The notes under the pieces were generated by a model, which worked only from the letters and a program-made list of their open reading frames with translations, had not been told where the DNA came from and made no database searches. A stretch of DNA of 64,000 nucleotides, taken from the NCBI RefSeq assembly GCF_005780165.1, contig NZ_VAUV01000012.1, positions 1 to 64,000 on the forward strand, read 5' to 3'. Source of the DNA: Phragmitibacter flavus (lineage in GTDB: Bacteria > Verrucomicrobiota > Verrucomicrobiia > Verrucomicrobiales > Verrucomicrobiaceae). Positions 41,914-50,411 of the stretch are shown piece by piece. Every line of letters begins with the position of its first letter. The first letter of the stretch is position 1. The translations under genes and the position numbers were made by a program.

Positions 41914-42969
41914 CTAAGCGATTCCCCGCATGGCGCGGCGGAACTCGGATTCGTTGCCGGTGGATTCGATGGCGACTTCTTCGGTGATGATGCCGGACTT
42001 CCAGGCTGTGAGGGCGGAGCGGAGGAAGGAGGAGTTGTTGGGATCGGTGCCGCGGCTGAGGTGTTCCTGCAGGTTGCCGCCTTCACGTCGGCGGATCCAG
42101 TCGCGCGTGGCACCGCCGTTTTGCAGGTGTTCAACAAGGAGATGAAGGCCGCCGGAGGTGCTGCGGACAAGTTTTTGGCAGAGGATGCCGATGAGGTGGT
42201 CGGCGAGGAGGTTGGCGCCGTAGCCGAGCTGGTCTTTGGTGAAGAGGTTGTAGTAGCGGTCGATGGTGTCGGAGACGCGTTCGGAGTGGAGGGTGGCGAG
42301 CACGAGGTGGCCGGTTTCGGCGGCTTGCAGAGCGGTGAGGGCGGTTTCGAAATCGCGGATTTCGCCGACGAGAATGACATCGGGGGCCTGGCGCATGGCG
42401 GAGCGCAGGCCATGGGCGAAGGTGGAGGTGTCGCGTCCGACTTCTCGTTGGGTGAAGTGGGATTGCTGATTGAGGAAGATGTATTCGACGGGGTCTTCGA
42501 TGGTGACGATGTGGCGGGCGAGGTTTTGGTTCATCCATTGAAGCAGGGCGGCGAGGGTGGTGCTTTTGCCAGAGCCGGTGGGGCCGGTGACGAGGATGAG
42601 GCCGAAGCCGCGTTCGGCCCATTTGGCGAGCAAGGCTTCGGGGACGCCGAGGGTGTCGAGCGTGGGGACTTCGGTTTTGATGCGACGTAGGACGGCGGCG
42701 AGTCGGCCCATGGTGCGGTGAAGGTTGACCCGGAAGCGGACGTGCTGATGGGAGAGGAGGCCGGAGTCGCGGTCCATGTCGGTGCGGGGATCGGCTCCGC
42801 AGGATTGCCAGAGGGCGGTGAGCTGTCCGAGGGACATGGGTTCGGTGTCGAAGACCATGATCTGCTCGTTGATCTTCATGCGTGGGATCTCGCCTTCCTG
42901 AAGGAACACATCGCTGGCTTGGTGTTGTTCGGCGGCTTCGAGAAGGGAGTCGATGGAAGGGGAAGACAT
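41914..42969 (-). CDS. Second PilT-family ATPase
   Basis: 351 residues from MSSPSIDSLLEAAEQHQASD. The core motifs are complete: Walker A GPTGSGKST, VTIEDPVEYIF, Walker B VILVGEIRDFETA and His box LVLATLHSERV. It differs from the next gene in the N-terminal domain (LQEGEIPRMKINEQIMVF) and lacks the RERR-type C-terminal motif. Such PilT/PilU pairs can act together in retraction. Arrangement in tandem, this gene first, suggests an operon and a combined complex. The frame is open further upstream, but the family start is here. Confidence 0.88.
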   Translation of the reverse strand: MSSPSIDSLLEAAEQHQASDVFLQEGEIPRMKINEQIMVFDTEPMSLGQLTALWQSCGADPRTDMDRDSGLLSHQHVRFRVNLHRTMGRLAAVLRRIKTEVPTLDTLGVPEALLAKWAERGFGLILVTGPTGSGKSTTLAALLQWMNQNLARHIVTIEDPVEYIFLNQQSHFTQREVGRDTSTFAHGLRSAMRQAPDVILVGEIRDFETALTALQAAETGHLVLATLHSERVSDTIDRYYNLFTKDQLGYGANLLADHLIGILCQKLVRSTSGGLHLLVEHLQNGGATRDWIRRREGGNLQEHLSRGTDPNNSSFLRSALTAWKSGIITEEVAIESTGNESEFRRAMRGIA

Positions 42970-43110
42970 GATGGGCGGCGCTATTAAAGCAGGATAACCA
43001 GGATTTGTTTTGGAGGAACAGGCTTTTTGTTTGGGGGGTGGGATTTGGATGGAGGTCGGCAGGACAGTCGGAGAGTTTGACGGCACGGTCATCCGGTGAG
43101 AAGTTTCGCG

Positions 43111-43443
43111 ATGAAGGCTTTGAAGTTGGCGCTGGTTGTTTCGCTGGTGACGAATCTGGTTTTGGTGGTCGAGGTTCTTCGAGACCGGCAGTTGGGGGGA
43201 AAGGAGGTGAGTTCAGGTTCGGAAGTGGTGACTCTTGAGCAGCTCAATGAGGACTATTGGTCGTGGTTTGGATCAGAAGAGCCTGAGGTGTTGATGACGG
43301 ATCCATTGAAGGTCGACTTCGGGATTCCGGTAGAAAGCGACTACAATGACACAAGGGAGCGGTGGTTTGATCACCATTGGCAGACACCGCCTTCGGTGCC
43401 GGTGAGGTTGGGGATCCCCAACAACGCTCGGATGGACAGCTAA
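43111..43443 (+). CDS. Small membrane-anchored hypothetical protein
   Basis: 110 residues from MKALKLALVVSLVTNLVLVV, which is a signal anchor or uncleaved membrane helix. The rest is acidic and Trp-rich (LNEDYWSWFGSEEPEVLM, DTRERWFDHHWQTPPSVPV). A GTG 15 bases upstream is an alternative start. No family recognised. It diverges from the PilT pair. Confidence 0.55.
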   Translation: MKALKLALVVSLVTNLVLVVEVLRDRQLGGKEVSSGSEVVTLEQLNEDYWSWFGSEEPEVLMTDPLKVDFGIPVESDYNDTRERWFDHHWQTPPSVPVRLGIPNNARMDS

Positions 43444-43468
43444 GGGGGGGGCGTGGGAAATAAGGATG

Positions 43469-43551
43469 CTGGAAATCAACTTCCAGTGAGTGACCAGGCA
43501 AAAAGAAGGACAGGCAAAATGCCTGTCCGACCCACAGGCTGCAAGCCTGTG
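43469..43551. repeat. Three consecutive hairpins between convergent genes
   Basis: CTGGAA-ATCAAC-TTCCAG (43469-43486), GGACAGGCA-AAA-TGCCTGTCC (43508-43528) and CACAGGCT-GCA-AGCCTGTG (43533-43551) are all perfect. They separate the convergent hypothetical gene and acs. They may act as bidirectional transcription stops, although no T run follows. Confidence 0.8.
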
Positions 43552-43578
43552 TCACGACGATGATGATTGAAGTTCGAC

Positions 43579-45534
43579 TTAGTCTTCGTCTTTGCCGGAG
43601 GCCTGGAGGGAGGCGATGACGTTGAGGTCTTCGAGGGTGGTGGTGTCGCCTTTGATCACGCCACCAGCACAGATTTCTTTGAGGAGTCGGCGCATGATTT
43701 TGCCGGAACGGGTTTTGGGGAGACCCGCGGCGAAGCGGATGTCGTCGGGTCGGGCGATGGCACCGATGACATTGGCGACGTGTTTTTTCAATGCGGCGGC
43801 GAGTTCGGGGGTGGGGTCGACTCCGCCTTTGACGGTGACGAAGGCGACAACGGCCTGGCCTTTGAGTTCGTCGGGACGGCCAACAACGGCGGCTTCGGCG
43901 ACGGATTCGTGGGAGACGAGGGCAGATTCGACTTCGGCGGTGCCGAGGCGGTGACCGGAGACGTTGAGCACGTCATCAATGCGGCCCATGATCCAGAAAT
44001 AACCGTCGTCGTCGCGGCGGGCGCTGTCGCCGGCGAGGTAGATGTTTTCGTAGGTGCTCCAGTAGACTTCCTTGTAGCGATCATTGTCGCCGTAAAGGGT
44101 GCGCAGCATGGAGGGCCAGGGTTTGCGGATGACGAGTTTCCCGCCTTCGTTGGGTCCGACTTCTTTGCCGTCTTCATCGAGGATGGCGGCGTCGACGCCG
44201 AAGAAGGGGAGGGTGGCGGTGCCGGGTTTGGTGGGGGTGACGCCGGGGAGCGGGGTGATCAATATGGAGCCGGTTTCGGTCTGCCACCAAGTGTCGACGA
44301 TCGGACAGCGGCCACCGCCGATTTTGTGGTGATACCACATCCATGCTTCGGGGTTGATGGGTTCGCCGACGGAGCCGAGGAGGCGGAGGCTGGAGAGGTC
44401 GAATTTGTCGACGTGGTCATCGCCCCATTTGATGAACGCGCGGATGGCGGTGGGGGCGGTGTAGAGGATGCTGACCTTGTATTTTTCGACGATTTCCCAA
44501 AAGCGGCCCTGATGCGGGGTGTCGGGGGCTCCTTCATACATGAGGATGGTGGCACCGTTGGAGAGAGGACCAAAGACGATGTAGGAGTGGCCGGTGATCC
44601 AGCCGACGTCGGCGGTGCACCAGTAGACGTCGTCTTCGCGCAGGTCGAAGATGTATTTGCTGGAGACGTAGGTGCCGGTGAGGTAACCGCCGGAGGTGTG
44701 GAGGATGCCTTTGGGTTTGCCGGTGGAGCCGGAGGTGTAGAGGATGAAAAGGGGATGCTCGGAGTCAAAGCCGTTGGCAGGGGCGCCTTCGGTGACTTTG
44801 GCGGTTTCGTCGTGCCACCAGGCGTCGCGACCTTCCTGCATGGCGATGTTCTGTCCGGTGCGTTTGAGGACGATGACGGTGGTGACGTGAGGGGCGTTTT
44901 TGAGGGCGGTGTCGACGTTGTCCTTGAGGGGGACGACTTTGCCTCGTCGGTAGCCGCCATCGGCAGTGATGACGGCGGTGGCACCGGAGTCGAGGAGACG
45001 GTCCTTGATGGATTCGGAGCTGAAGCCGCCGAAGATGACGCTGTGGACGGCGCCGATTCGGGCGGTGGCGAGCATGGCGATGGCGGCCTCGGGCACCATG
45101 GGCATGTAGATGATGACGCGGTCGCCGGCTTTGATGCCATGGTTGAGGAGGACGGCGGCGAAGGTGGCGACTTCGGTTTGCAATTCGGCGTAGGAGATGG
45201 TGCGGGTGTCGCCGGGTTCGCCTTCCCAGAGGATGGCGGGTTTGTCGCCTTTGCCGGCGGCGACGTGGCGGTCGACACAGTTTTCGCTGACGTTGAGTTT
45301 GGCGTCGACGAACCATTTGGCGAAGGGAGGCTGCCAGTCGAGGACTTTGGTCCAGGGTTGCTGCCAGGTGAGCTCGGAGGCTTCGCGGGTCCAGAAGGTG
45401 TCGGGGTCGTTGAGGGATTCGGCGTGCAGACGCTGGTAGTCTTCCATGCTGCTGATGCGGGCCTTGCTTTTGAATTCGGCGGAGGGTTCGAACAGGCGGT
45501 TCTCAGTCAGGATGGATTTGAAGTCGGAGCTCAT
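43579..45534 (-). CDS. acs: Acetyl-CoA synthetase, AMP-forming
   Basis: Acs activates acetate with ATP to acetyl-AMP and then acetyl-CoA. The 651-residue length is typical. Motifs: [20 protein letters not shown] (AMP-binding P-loop), [28 protein letters not shown]-region [20 protein letters not shown] and the C-terminal [12 protein letters not shown]. The last contains the Lys that is reversibly acetylated in this family. It is a single gene. The 45535-45837 interval upstream, shared with divergent grpE, holds a direct repeat GAATATT (45644, 45654) but no gene. Confidence 0.96.
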   Translation of the reverse strand: MSSDFKSILTENRLFEPSAEFKSKARISSMEDYQRLHAESLNDPDTFWTREASELTWQQPWTKVLDWQPPFAKWFVDAKLNVSENCVDRHVAAGKGDKPAILWEGEPGDTRTISYAELQTEVATFAAVLLNHGIKAGDRVIIYMPMVPEAAIAMLATARIGAVHSVIFGGFSSESIKDRLLDSGATAVITADGGYRRGKVVPLKDNVDTALKNAPHVTTVIVLKRTGQNIAMQEGRDAWWHDETAKVTEGAPANGFDSEHPLFILYTSGSTGKPKGILHTSGGYLTGTYVSSKYIFDLREDDVYWCTADVGWITGHSYIVFGPLSNGATILMYEGAPDTPHQGRFWEIVEKYKVSILYTAPTAIRAFIKWGDDHVDKFDLSSLRLLGSVGEPINPEAWMWYHHKIGGGRCPIVDTWWQTETGSILITPLPGVTPTKPGTATLPFFGVDAAILDEDGKEVGPNEGGKLVIRKPWPSMLRTLYGDNDRYKEVYWSTYENIYLAGDSARRDDDGYFWIMGRIDDVLNVSGHRLGTAEVESALVSHESVAEAAVVGRPDELKGQAVVAFVTVKGGVDPTPELAAALKKHVANVIGAIARPDDIRFAAGLPKTRSGKIMRRLLKEICAGGVIKGDTTTLEDLNVIASLQASGKDED

Positions 45535-45767
45535 GGGTGAAATAGGGCAGGGAGATGTCGGTCTAATCGGATATCTGATCTTCTTTTTGGCAGGAGGGTG
45601 ATGATGGGAAAAGTCGGGGGCTGCGTCAATAGCGAAGGTGGGGGAATATTGGCGAATATTGCAAACGTGGCGGATGGGGAAGTTTATCGACGGATGTGGA
45701 TGGTGGAGGGGTTTGATCGGCTGGAGGGGTTTTGGGAGACGTAATGGGGAAGGGGATCAACCGGGGG

Positions 45768-45795
45768 TTGCCTGTTTGGGGATTGGGTGCATAGT
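45768..45795 (+). promoter_or_regulatory. Possible sigma70-type promoter of grpE
   Basis: TTGCCT (45768-45773) and CATAGT (45790-45795) are 16 bp apart and 43 bp before the grpE ATG. No CIRCE inverted repeat (TTAGCACTC/GAGTGCTAA) was seen. Confidence 0.3.
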
Positions 45796-45837
45796 GCCGG
45801 TCCCCTGAAATTTTTTTCTTCCATTTACCGATTTATC

Positions 45838-46440
45838 ATGAGCCAGCCAGAGACCGTAGAACCGATTGTTGAAAAAGAGATTGAAGCCGTGGTGAGCGAC
45901 GAGCAGTCACCGATTGCTGGAGCCGAACAGGCGCAAGAGGGCGAGGTGATGCAGGAGCAGGAGCAAGCGCGCGATCCGATGGCCGAACTGGAGGCGGAGG
46001 TGGCGAAGTGGAAGGATCTGGCGTTGCGCAATGCGGCGGAGCTGGACAACTATCGCAAGCGTTCGGCGCGGGAGATGCAGGAGTCGCGGGCTTATGGGAA
46101 TGCGGACTTGTTGCGTTCGTTGTTGCCGATCATGGACAATTTTGAAATGGGCCTTGAGGCTGCACGTGTGGAAAATGAGAAGAGCATGATTTTCCTTGGG
46201 CTGAACATGGTGAAGCGTCAGCTGGCGGACTTTTTGAAGGAGCAGGCGGTGGAAGATGTGAGCCCTGAGGTGGGCGGGGTTTTTGATCCGAACATGCACG
46301 AAGCGGTGAGCCAGGAGGCGAGTGAGGAAGTGGCGGATGGTGGGGTTCTGCGGGTGTTGCGTCGCGGGTTCAAGTTGAAGGAGCGTTTGTTGCGTCCCGC
46401 CAATGTGGTGGTTTCGAGTGGGCCGGCGAAAGCGGAGTAA
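45838..46440 (+). CDS. grpE: GrpE, nucleotide exchange factor of DnaK
   Basis: GrpE releases ADP from DnaK in the heat-shock chaperone cycle. From MSQPETVEPIVEKEIEAVVS the protein has 200 residues. It has an acidic N-terminal tail, the long coiled-coil helix (MAELEAEVAKWKDLALRNAA, ELDNYRKRSAREMQES) and a C-terminal beta domain with GGVFDPNMHEAVSQEAS and RRGFKLKERLLRPANVVVS. It lies 45 bp before dnaJ. dnaK is not adjacent, unlike in many genomes. The open frame starts further up at 45787 but the ATG at 45838 fits the family. The leader just upstream is T-rich with no Shine-Dalgarno sequence. Confidence 0.95.
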   Translation: MSQPETVEPIVEKEIEAVVSDEQSPIAGAEQAQEGEVMQEQEQARDPMAELEAEVAKWKDLALRNAAELDNYRKRSAREMQESRAYGNADLLRSLLPIMDNFEMGLEAARVENEKSMIFLGLNMVKRQLADFLKEQAVEDVSPEVGGVFDPNMHEAVSQEASEEVADGGVLRVLRRGFKLKERLLRPANVVVSSGPAKAE

Positions 46441-46485
46441 GGTTTAAGTTGGAGTGATTTTACCAGGGTAGATTTGTTGTAACAC

Positions 46486-47643
46486 ATGGCCACCAAGCGC
46501 GATTATTACGAAGTTCTCGGCGTCAGCAAAACGGCGACGCAGGAAGAGATCAAAAAGGCTTACCGCAAGCTGGCGGTGCAGTATCATCCAGACAAAAATC
46601 CTGGGGATGCGACGGCAGAGGACAAGTTTAAGGAGTTGAGCGAGGCGTATGATGTGCTGAGCGATGAGCAGAAGCGCGCGGCGTTTGACCGGTATGGTCA
46701 TGCGGCCTTTGCTGGTGGAGCGGGTGGTGGTTCGCCGGGCGGACATGATCCGTTTGATATTTTCCGCGAAGTGTTTGGCGGTGCGGGAGGTGCTGGTGGG
46801 GCGGGCGATATTTTCGAGACGTTTTTTGGTGGTGGCGGTGGTCGGCGCAGCCGGCGTTCGGATGGTCCGCAGCGTGGTGGGGATTTGCGTTACGGATTGG
46901 AGATTTCGCTGGAAGAGGCGGCGAGGGGGATGGAACGCGAGTTGGAATACGAACGGCTGGTGGGTTGCAAAAAGTGCAGCGGCAGTGGTTCGAAAAGTGG
47001 CAGTGGCACAAAGCAGTGCCGGACTTGCGGCGGCGTGGGTCAGGTGGTGAGTTCGCGTGGATTTTTTCAGGTTCAGCAAACGTGTCCGGAGTGCATGGGC
47101 ACGGGGCAGATGATTTCGGATCCGTGTGGCGATTGCGCAGGCAGTGGTCGGATGAAGGAGCGGACGAAGATCACCATCAAAATTCCTGCGGGGATTGATG
47201 AGGGATCACGCGTGCGGTTCACCGGGGATGGCGAAGCAGGCGTGAGAGGCGGTCCGAATGGTGACCTTTATGTCGTGGTGCAGATCAAGGCGCATGATGT
47301 GTTTGAGCGTGACGGGCATGATCTGCATTGTGCGGTGCCGTTGTCCTATCCGATTGCGGCGTTGGGCGGTGAGTTGTCGGTGCCGACGTTGCAGGGCAAG
47401 GCGAATGTGAAGATTCCGGCGGGGACTCAAAACGGGGCGACGTTCCGATTGAAGAACCAGGGGGTGAAGCACCTCAATGCGGATCGCAAAGGCGATCTGT
47501 ATGTGCATGTCAAGATCGCCGTTCCAACGAAAATGACGCAGGAACAGAAAGACAAGCTGTCGGATTTTGCGAAGGTGCTGGGCGAAAATCATTCGCCGAT
47601 GCATGAGAGCTTTCTCGACAAGGCGAAGCGGTTTTTCGTCTGA
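46486..47643 (+). CDS. dnaJ: Chaperone DnaJ
   Basis: DnaJ delivers substrates to DnaK and stimulates its ATPase. The 385-residue protein has the J domain ([21 protein letters not shown] in [10 protein letters not shown]) and a Gly/Phe-rich region. The zinc domain has all four CxxCxGxG repeats: [24 protein letters not shown] and CGDCAGSG. The C-terminal substrate domains follow ([20 protein letters not shown]). It is therefore a full type I DnaJ. It is co-directional with grpE and probably in the same transcript. Confidence 0.97.
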   Translation: MATKRDYYEVLGVSKTATQEEIKKAYRKLAVQYHPDKNPGDATAEDKFKELSEAYDVLSDEQKRAAFDRYGHAAFAGGAGGGSPGGHDPFDIFREVFGGAGGAGGAGDIFETFFGGGGGRRSRRSDGPQRGGDLRYGLEISLEEAARGMERELEYERLVGCKKCSGSGSKSGSGTKQCRTCGGVGQVVSSRGFFQVQQTCPECMGTGQMISDPCGDCAGSGRMKERTKITIKIPAGIDEGSRVRFTGDGEAGVRGGPNGDLYVVVQIKAHDVFERDGHDLHCAVPLSYPIAALGGELSVPTLQGKANVKIPAGTQNGATFRLKNQGVKHLNADRKGDLYVHVKIAVPTKMTQEQKDKLSDFAKVLGENHSPMHESFLDKAKRFFV

Positions 47644-47679
47644 GTTTGATAGGTTCCTGGTTAAATTGACGATTCGATT

Positions 47680-48090
47680 ATGGCTGACGCGGCGACCACC
47701 GGTGGATTTTTGCAAAGGTTTTTGGAGCCGGTGCTGGGGGGATGGTTGTATGCGGATTCGGCCCTGTGGACCGCGACGGGATTTCTCGGTGCGGCGATTT
47801 TTGGAAGCCGGTTTGTGCTTCAGTGGCTGCAGAGCGAGAAGGAGAAGAAGTTGGTGATCCCCTGGTATTTCTGGCATTTGAGCTTTTGGGGAAGCGTGCT
47901 GAATTTGCTGTATTTCCTGCACATCGACAAAGCGCCGCTGATTCTGGGGAATTGTTTTTTGCCGTTTTTGTATGGTCGGAACATCATTTTGTTAAGGCGT
48001 GACGGGACGCGCGGTGGGCGCAAGGTGTTTGCAGCGGTGGCGGTATTGTTGTTGGTGGGCGCGGTTTGGGCCTTGGTGGTAAGGAGATGA
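47680..48090 (+). CDS. Lipid-A-disaccharide synthase N-terminal-domain protein (LAB_N)
   Basis: 136 residues. Four hydrophobic segments are visible, with the family signature GSRFVLQWLQSEKEKKLVIP and WYFWHLSFWGSVLNLLYF then YGRNIILL. This is the LAB_N membrane domain, which in some bacteria is fused to LpxB or stands alone. Its exact role in lipid A or glycolipid handling is unresolved. It follows dnaJ by 36 bp and precedes guaB, so the run grpE-dnaJ-LAB_N-guaB may be co-transcribed. Confidence 0.88.
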   Translation: MADAATTGGFLQRFLEPVLGGWLYADSALWTATGFLGAAIFGSRFVLQWLQSEKEKKLVIPWYFWHLSFWGSVLNLLYFLHIDKAPLILGNCFLPFLYGRNIILLRRDGTRGGRKVFAAVAVLLLVGAVWALVVRR

Positions 48091-48144
48091 TGGGTTTCCT
48101 GAAAAAATCACCTGACAAGAGTCTTGGCTCGGCTTAGATGGAAC

Positions 48145-49602
48145 ATGGGCGAAATACCACTGTCTCTTTCTTTTGATGATGTCCTCCTGCTGCCGGCGAG
48201 AAGCAGCGTTTTACCGGGTGAGGTCCTGTTGGATACCCGGCTTTGTCCAAGTCTTCCGCTGAATATTCCGATTCTGTCCTCGGCGATGGATACAGTGACG
48301 GAGAGTGAACTGGCGATCGCTTTGGCGCGTCAGGGTGGGATGGGTGTGGTGCATCGCGCTTGCACCATTGAGTATCAAGTCGAGGAAGTTTCGCGGGTGA
48401 AGCGGTCGGAGAACACGGTGATTCTTAGGCCGTTGACGGTGACGCCGGATACGACGTTGGGCGAGTTAAATCATTTGATGCAGGTCAAAGGCGTGAGTGG
48501 TTTTCCGGTGGTGGATGATGCGGGGGTTTTGGTGGGGATGGTGACCAGTCGGGACACTTGGTATTTGGAAGATGATTCGACCCCGGTGCATGTGATGATG
48601 ACGCCGAAGGAGCGGTTGGCAACGGGGGCTCCGGATACCAATTGGGAAGAGGCGTTAAAGATTATTTACGCGAAGCGGATCGAGAAGCTGCCGTTGATGG
48701 ATGCGGAGGGAAAGCTGGCGGGGTTGATCACCAAGCAGGACATTGAGAAGCGTCGGATGTTTACCAATGCGGCGAAGGATGAGCGGGGTCGGTTGCGGGT
48801 TGGCGCGGCGGTGGGAGTGGGCGAAGATTGTGTGGAGCGGGCGCTGGCGGTGCAGGCGGCAGGGGCGGATGCGGTGTTTATTGATGCGGCCACGGGTCAC
48901 ACCACACGGACGCTGCAGGTGATTGAAAAATTGCGTGAGGCGTTGGGTGATGGCACGCCGGTGGTGGCGGGGAATGTGGTGACGGCGGACGGGGCGCGTG
49001 CCCTTTGTGATGCGGGTGCGGCGGCGATCAAGGTGGGGGTTGGACCGGGTTCGATCTGCACGACGCGGGTGATTTCTGGGGTAGGCATGCCGCAGTTTAC
49101 GGCGGTTCAGGAAGTGGCGGAAGTTTGCCGACCACGTGGAGTTACGGTGATTTCTGATGGTGGGGTGAGGTTCTCCGGCGACGTGGTGAAAGCGATCGCT
49201 GCCGGCGCGGATTTGGTGATGATTGGTGGTTTGCTGGCAGGGACGGAGGAGAGTCCGGGTGCGATGGTGAAGTGGCAGGGCCGGACGTTTAAGGAGTATC
49301 GCGGAATGGGTTCGTTGAAGGCGATGCGCAAGGGAGCGGGTGACCGATATGGGCAGAATTCTTCGGGCAAACTGGTGCCGGAAGGGGTAGAGGCGAGGGT
49401 GCCGTTCAAGGGGCCGTTGAGTGATGTGGTGTTCCAACTGATGGGCGGATTGCGCAGTGGGATGGGGTATGTGGGCGCGAATACGTTGCAGGAGTTGAGG
49501 GAGAAAGCGCGGTTTGTGCGGATTACGGCGGGGGGGCTGAAGGAGAGTCATCCTCATGATATTGTGATCACGGAGGAGCCGGTGAATTATCAGGTGGGGT
49601 AA
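48145..49602 (+). CDS. guaB: IMP dehydrogenase
   Basis: The enzyme oxidises IMP to XMP with NAD+, the committed step to GMP. From [20 protein letters not shown] it has 485 residues. Two CBS domains interrupt the barrel (about 90-205; [20 protein letters not shown], then [12 protein letters not shown]). The catalytic Cys loop is [17 protein letters not shown], and [18 protein letters not shown] and [10 protein letters not shown] follow. The flap shows RYGQ in place of the more usual RY(F/S)Q; the essential Arg is present. A TTG start at 48124 would add seven residues and is less likely. Confidence 0.96.
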   Translation: MGEIPLSLSFDDVLLLPARSSVLPGEVLLDTRLCPSLPLNIPILSSAMDTVTESELAIALARQGGMGVVHRACTIEYQVEEVSRVKRSENTVILRPLTVTPDTTLGELNHLMQVKGVSGFPVVDDAGVLVGMVTSRDTWYLEDDSTPVHVMMTPKERLATGAPDTNWEEALKIIYAKRIEKLPLMDAEGKLAGLITKQDIEKRRMFTNAAKDERGRLRVGAAVGVGEDCVERALAVQAAGADAVFIDAATGHTTRTLQVIEKLREALGDGTPVVAGNVVTADGARALCDAGAAAIKVGVGPGSICTTRVISGVGMPQFTAVQEVAEVCRPRGVTVISDGGVRFSGDVVKAIAAGADLVMIGGLLAGTEESPGAMVKWQGRTFKEYRGMGSLKAMRKGAGDRYGQNSSGKLVPEGVEARVPFKGPLSDVVFQLMGGLRSGMGYVGANTLQELREKARFVRITAGGLKESHPHDIVITEEPVNYQVG

Positions 49603-49622
49603 GCTCGACTGATGGTGGGATG

Positions 49623-49672
49623 GCCGATGAAACATCGGCACTCCATGGGTTTTGGCCGACGACACGTCGGCC
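49623..49672. repeat. Two REP-like hairpins in tandem
   Basis: GCCGATG-AAA-CATCGGC (49623-49639) and GGCCGACG-ACA-CGTCGGCC (49654-49672). The first differs from the family form by a compensatory pair change (C-G to T-A). It is followed by ACTCCATGG, like the tail of other copies. Confidence 0.8.
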
Positions 49673-49732
49673 TTCCCAGTGGGCGTGCGGTTCTCAGGTT
49701 GATTTATTGGCGGGGGGTGGAACGTATAGGGT

Positions 49733-50029
49733 ATGATGAATCGTCCTCCGCAGATCGATCAGTCCGCCACTCCTGCTGGTGGTAGTGGTGTCAAAGCCAA
49801 AGTGTTCGCTGCCTTGGGGGCGGTATTTTGCGCGGTTTATTTGCTGAATCCGGGAGCGGGTTTTATTGAGCTGATTCCAGATAACGTGCCGCTAATTGGT
49901 AACATTGATGAGGCGGCGGTGACGGGGTTGCTGATCTATTGTTTGTCGATTTTGGGGGTGAAGTTGCCTGGTGCGAGGGCAAGGAAAGATGAGGAGATGA
50001 AGGATGTGGGGCCCGGGTCGGGGAGGTGA
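49733..50029 (+). CDS. DUF1232-like small membrane protein
   Basis: 98 residues (MMNRPPQIDQSATPAGGSGV at the start). The core AVYLLNPGAGFIELIPDNVP followed by LIGNIDEAAVTGLLIYCLSI matches the DUF1232/YkvA pattern of a membrane hairpin with the conserved Pro-Asp and Asp-Glu residues (the usual form is YxxxPxDxIPDxIPxxGxxDD). Function unknown. It sits alone after guaB, separated by REP-like hairpins. Confidence 0.7.
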   Translation: MMNRPPQIDQSATPAGGSGVKAKVFAALGAVFCAVYLLNPGAGFIELIPDNVPLIGNIDEAAVTGLLIYCLSILGVKLPGARARKDEEMKDVGPGSGR

Positions 50030-50061
50030 GGTGCTGGTATGGAGCGGTCAATTAAGGTCTG

Positions 50062-50295
50062 ATGCTTGAAAAGTTCACAGTATCAAAGTCGGTTTTTGGT
50101 AACATCTTTGCATCGCTAGGTGTCCAATTGGTGCTAATAATCGTTTCTGTGTTGCTCACGGATGGGGGGGCGACTCTCCAACTCGTTACTTACGGTGTCG
50201 GGATTAATGCGATATTAACGTTGCTGATTGTGTTACGCCGTGGTCGCCTTGCGACGAGGGGAGATTTAGTTGCCTTGAGGTATGGATTTTTTTAA
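50062..50295 (+). CDS. Small two-helix membrane protein, unknown
   Basis: 77 residues: MLEKFTVSKSVFGNIFASLG, then VQLVLIIVSVLLTDGG and ATLQLVTYGVGINAILTLLI, ending LRRGRLATRGDLVALRYGFF. Two hydrophobic helices are likely. Base composition is more A+T-rich than in the neighbours, with codons such as ATA, TTA and AAT. The ORF starts 32 bp after the previous gene. No family recognised; coding is likely but not certain. Confidence 0.5.
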   Translation: MLEKFTVSKSVFGNIFASLGVQLVLIIVSVLLTDGGATLQLVTYGVGINAILTLLIVLRRGRLATRGDLVALRYGFF

Positions 50296-50362
50296 TTTTT
50301 TTCCCACTTGCTATAGTGCTAAGCATATCGTGGTGGCTCCGAGGATTTAACTAGACCACTAA

Positions 50363-50388
50363 GCCGACGACACGTCGGCGCTCCATGG
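50363..50388. repeat. REP-like hairpin with CTCCATGG tail
   Basis: GCCGACG-ACA-CGTCGGC followed by GCTCCATGG. The whole 26 bp recurs unchanged at 61612-61637. It lies 24 bp before the stop of the downstream gene on the opposite strand. Confidence 0.85.
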
Positions 50389-50411
50389 TGGGCCACAGGT
50401 CGGCAAAGAGA

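Noticed and set aside
43469-43551. Small RNA gene
   Set aside because: Three hairpins are present but no promoter or terminator T run; expression cannot be argued from sequence.
43567-45540. 657-residue ORF antisense to acs
   Set aside because: Gly/Asp/Glu/Val-rich shadow of a complete acetyl-CoA synthetase.
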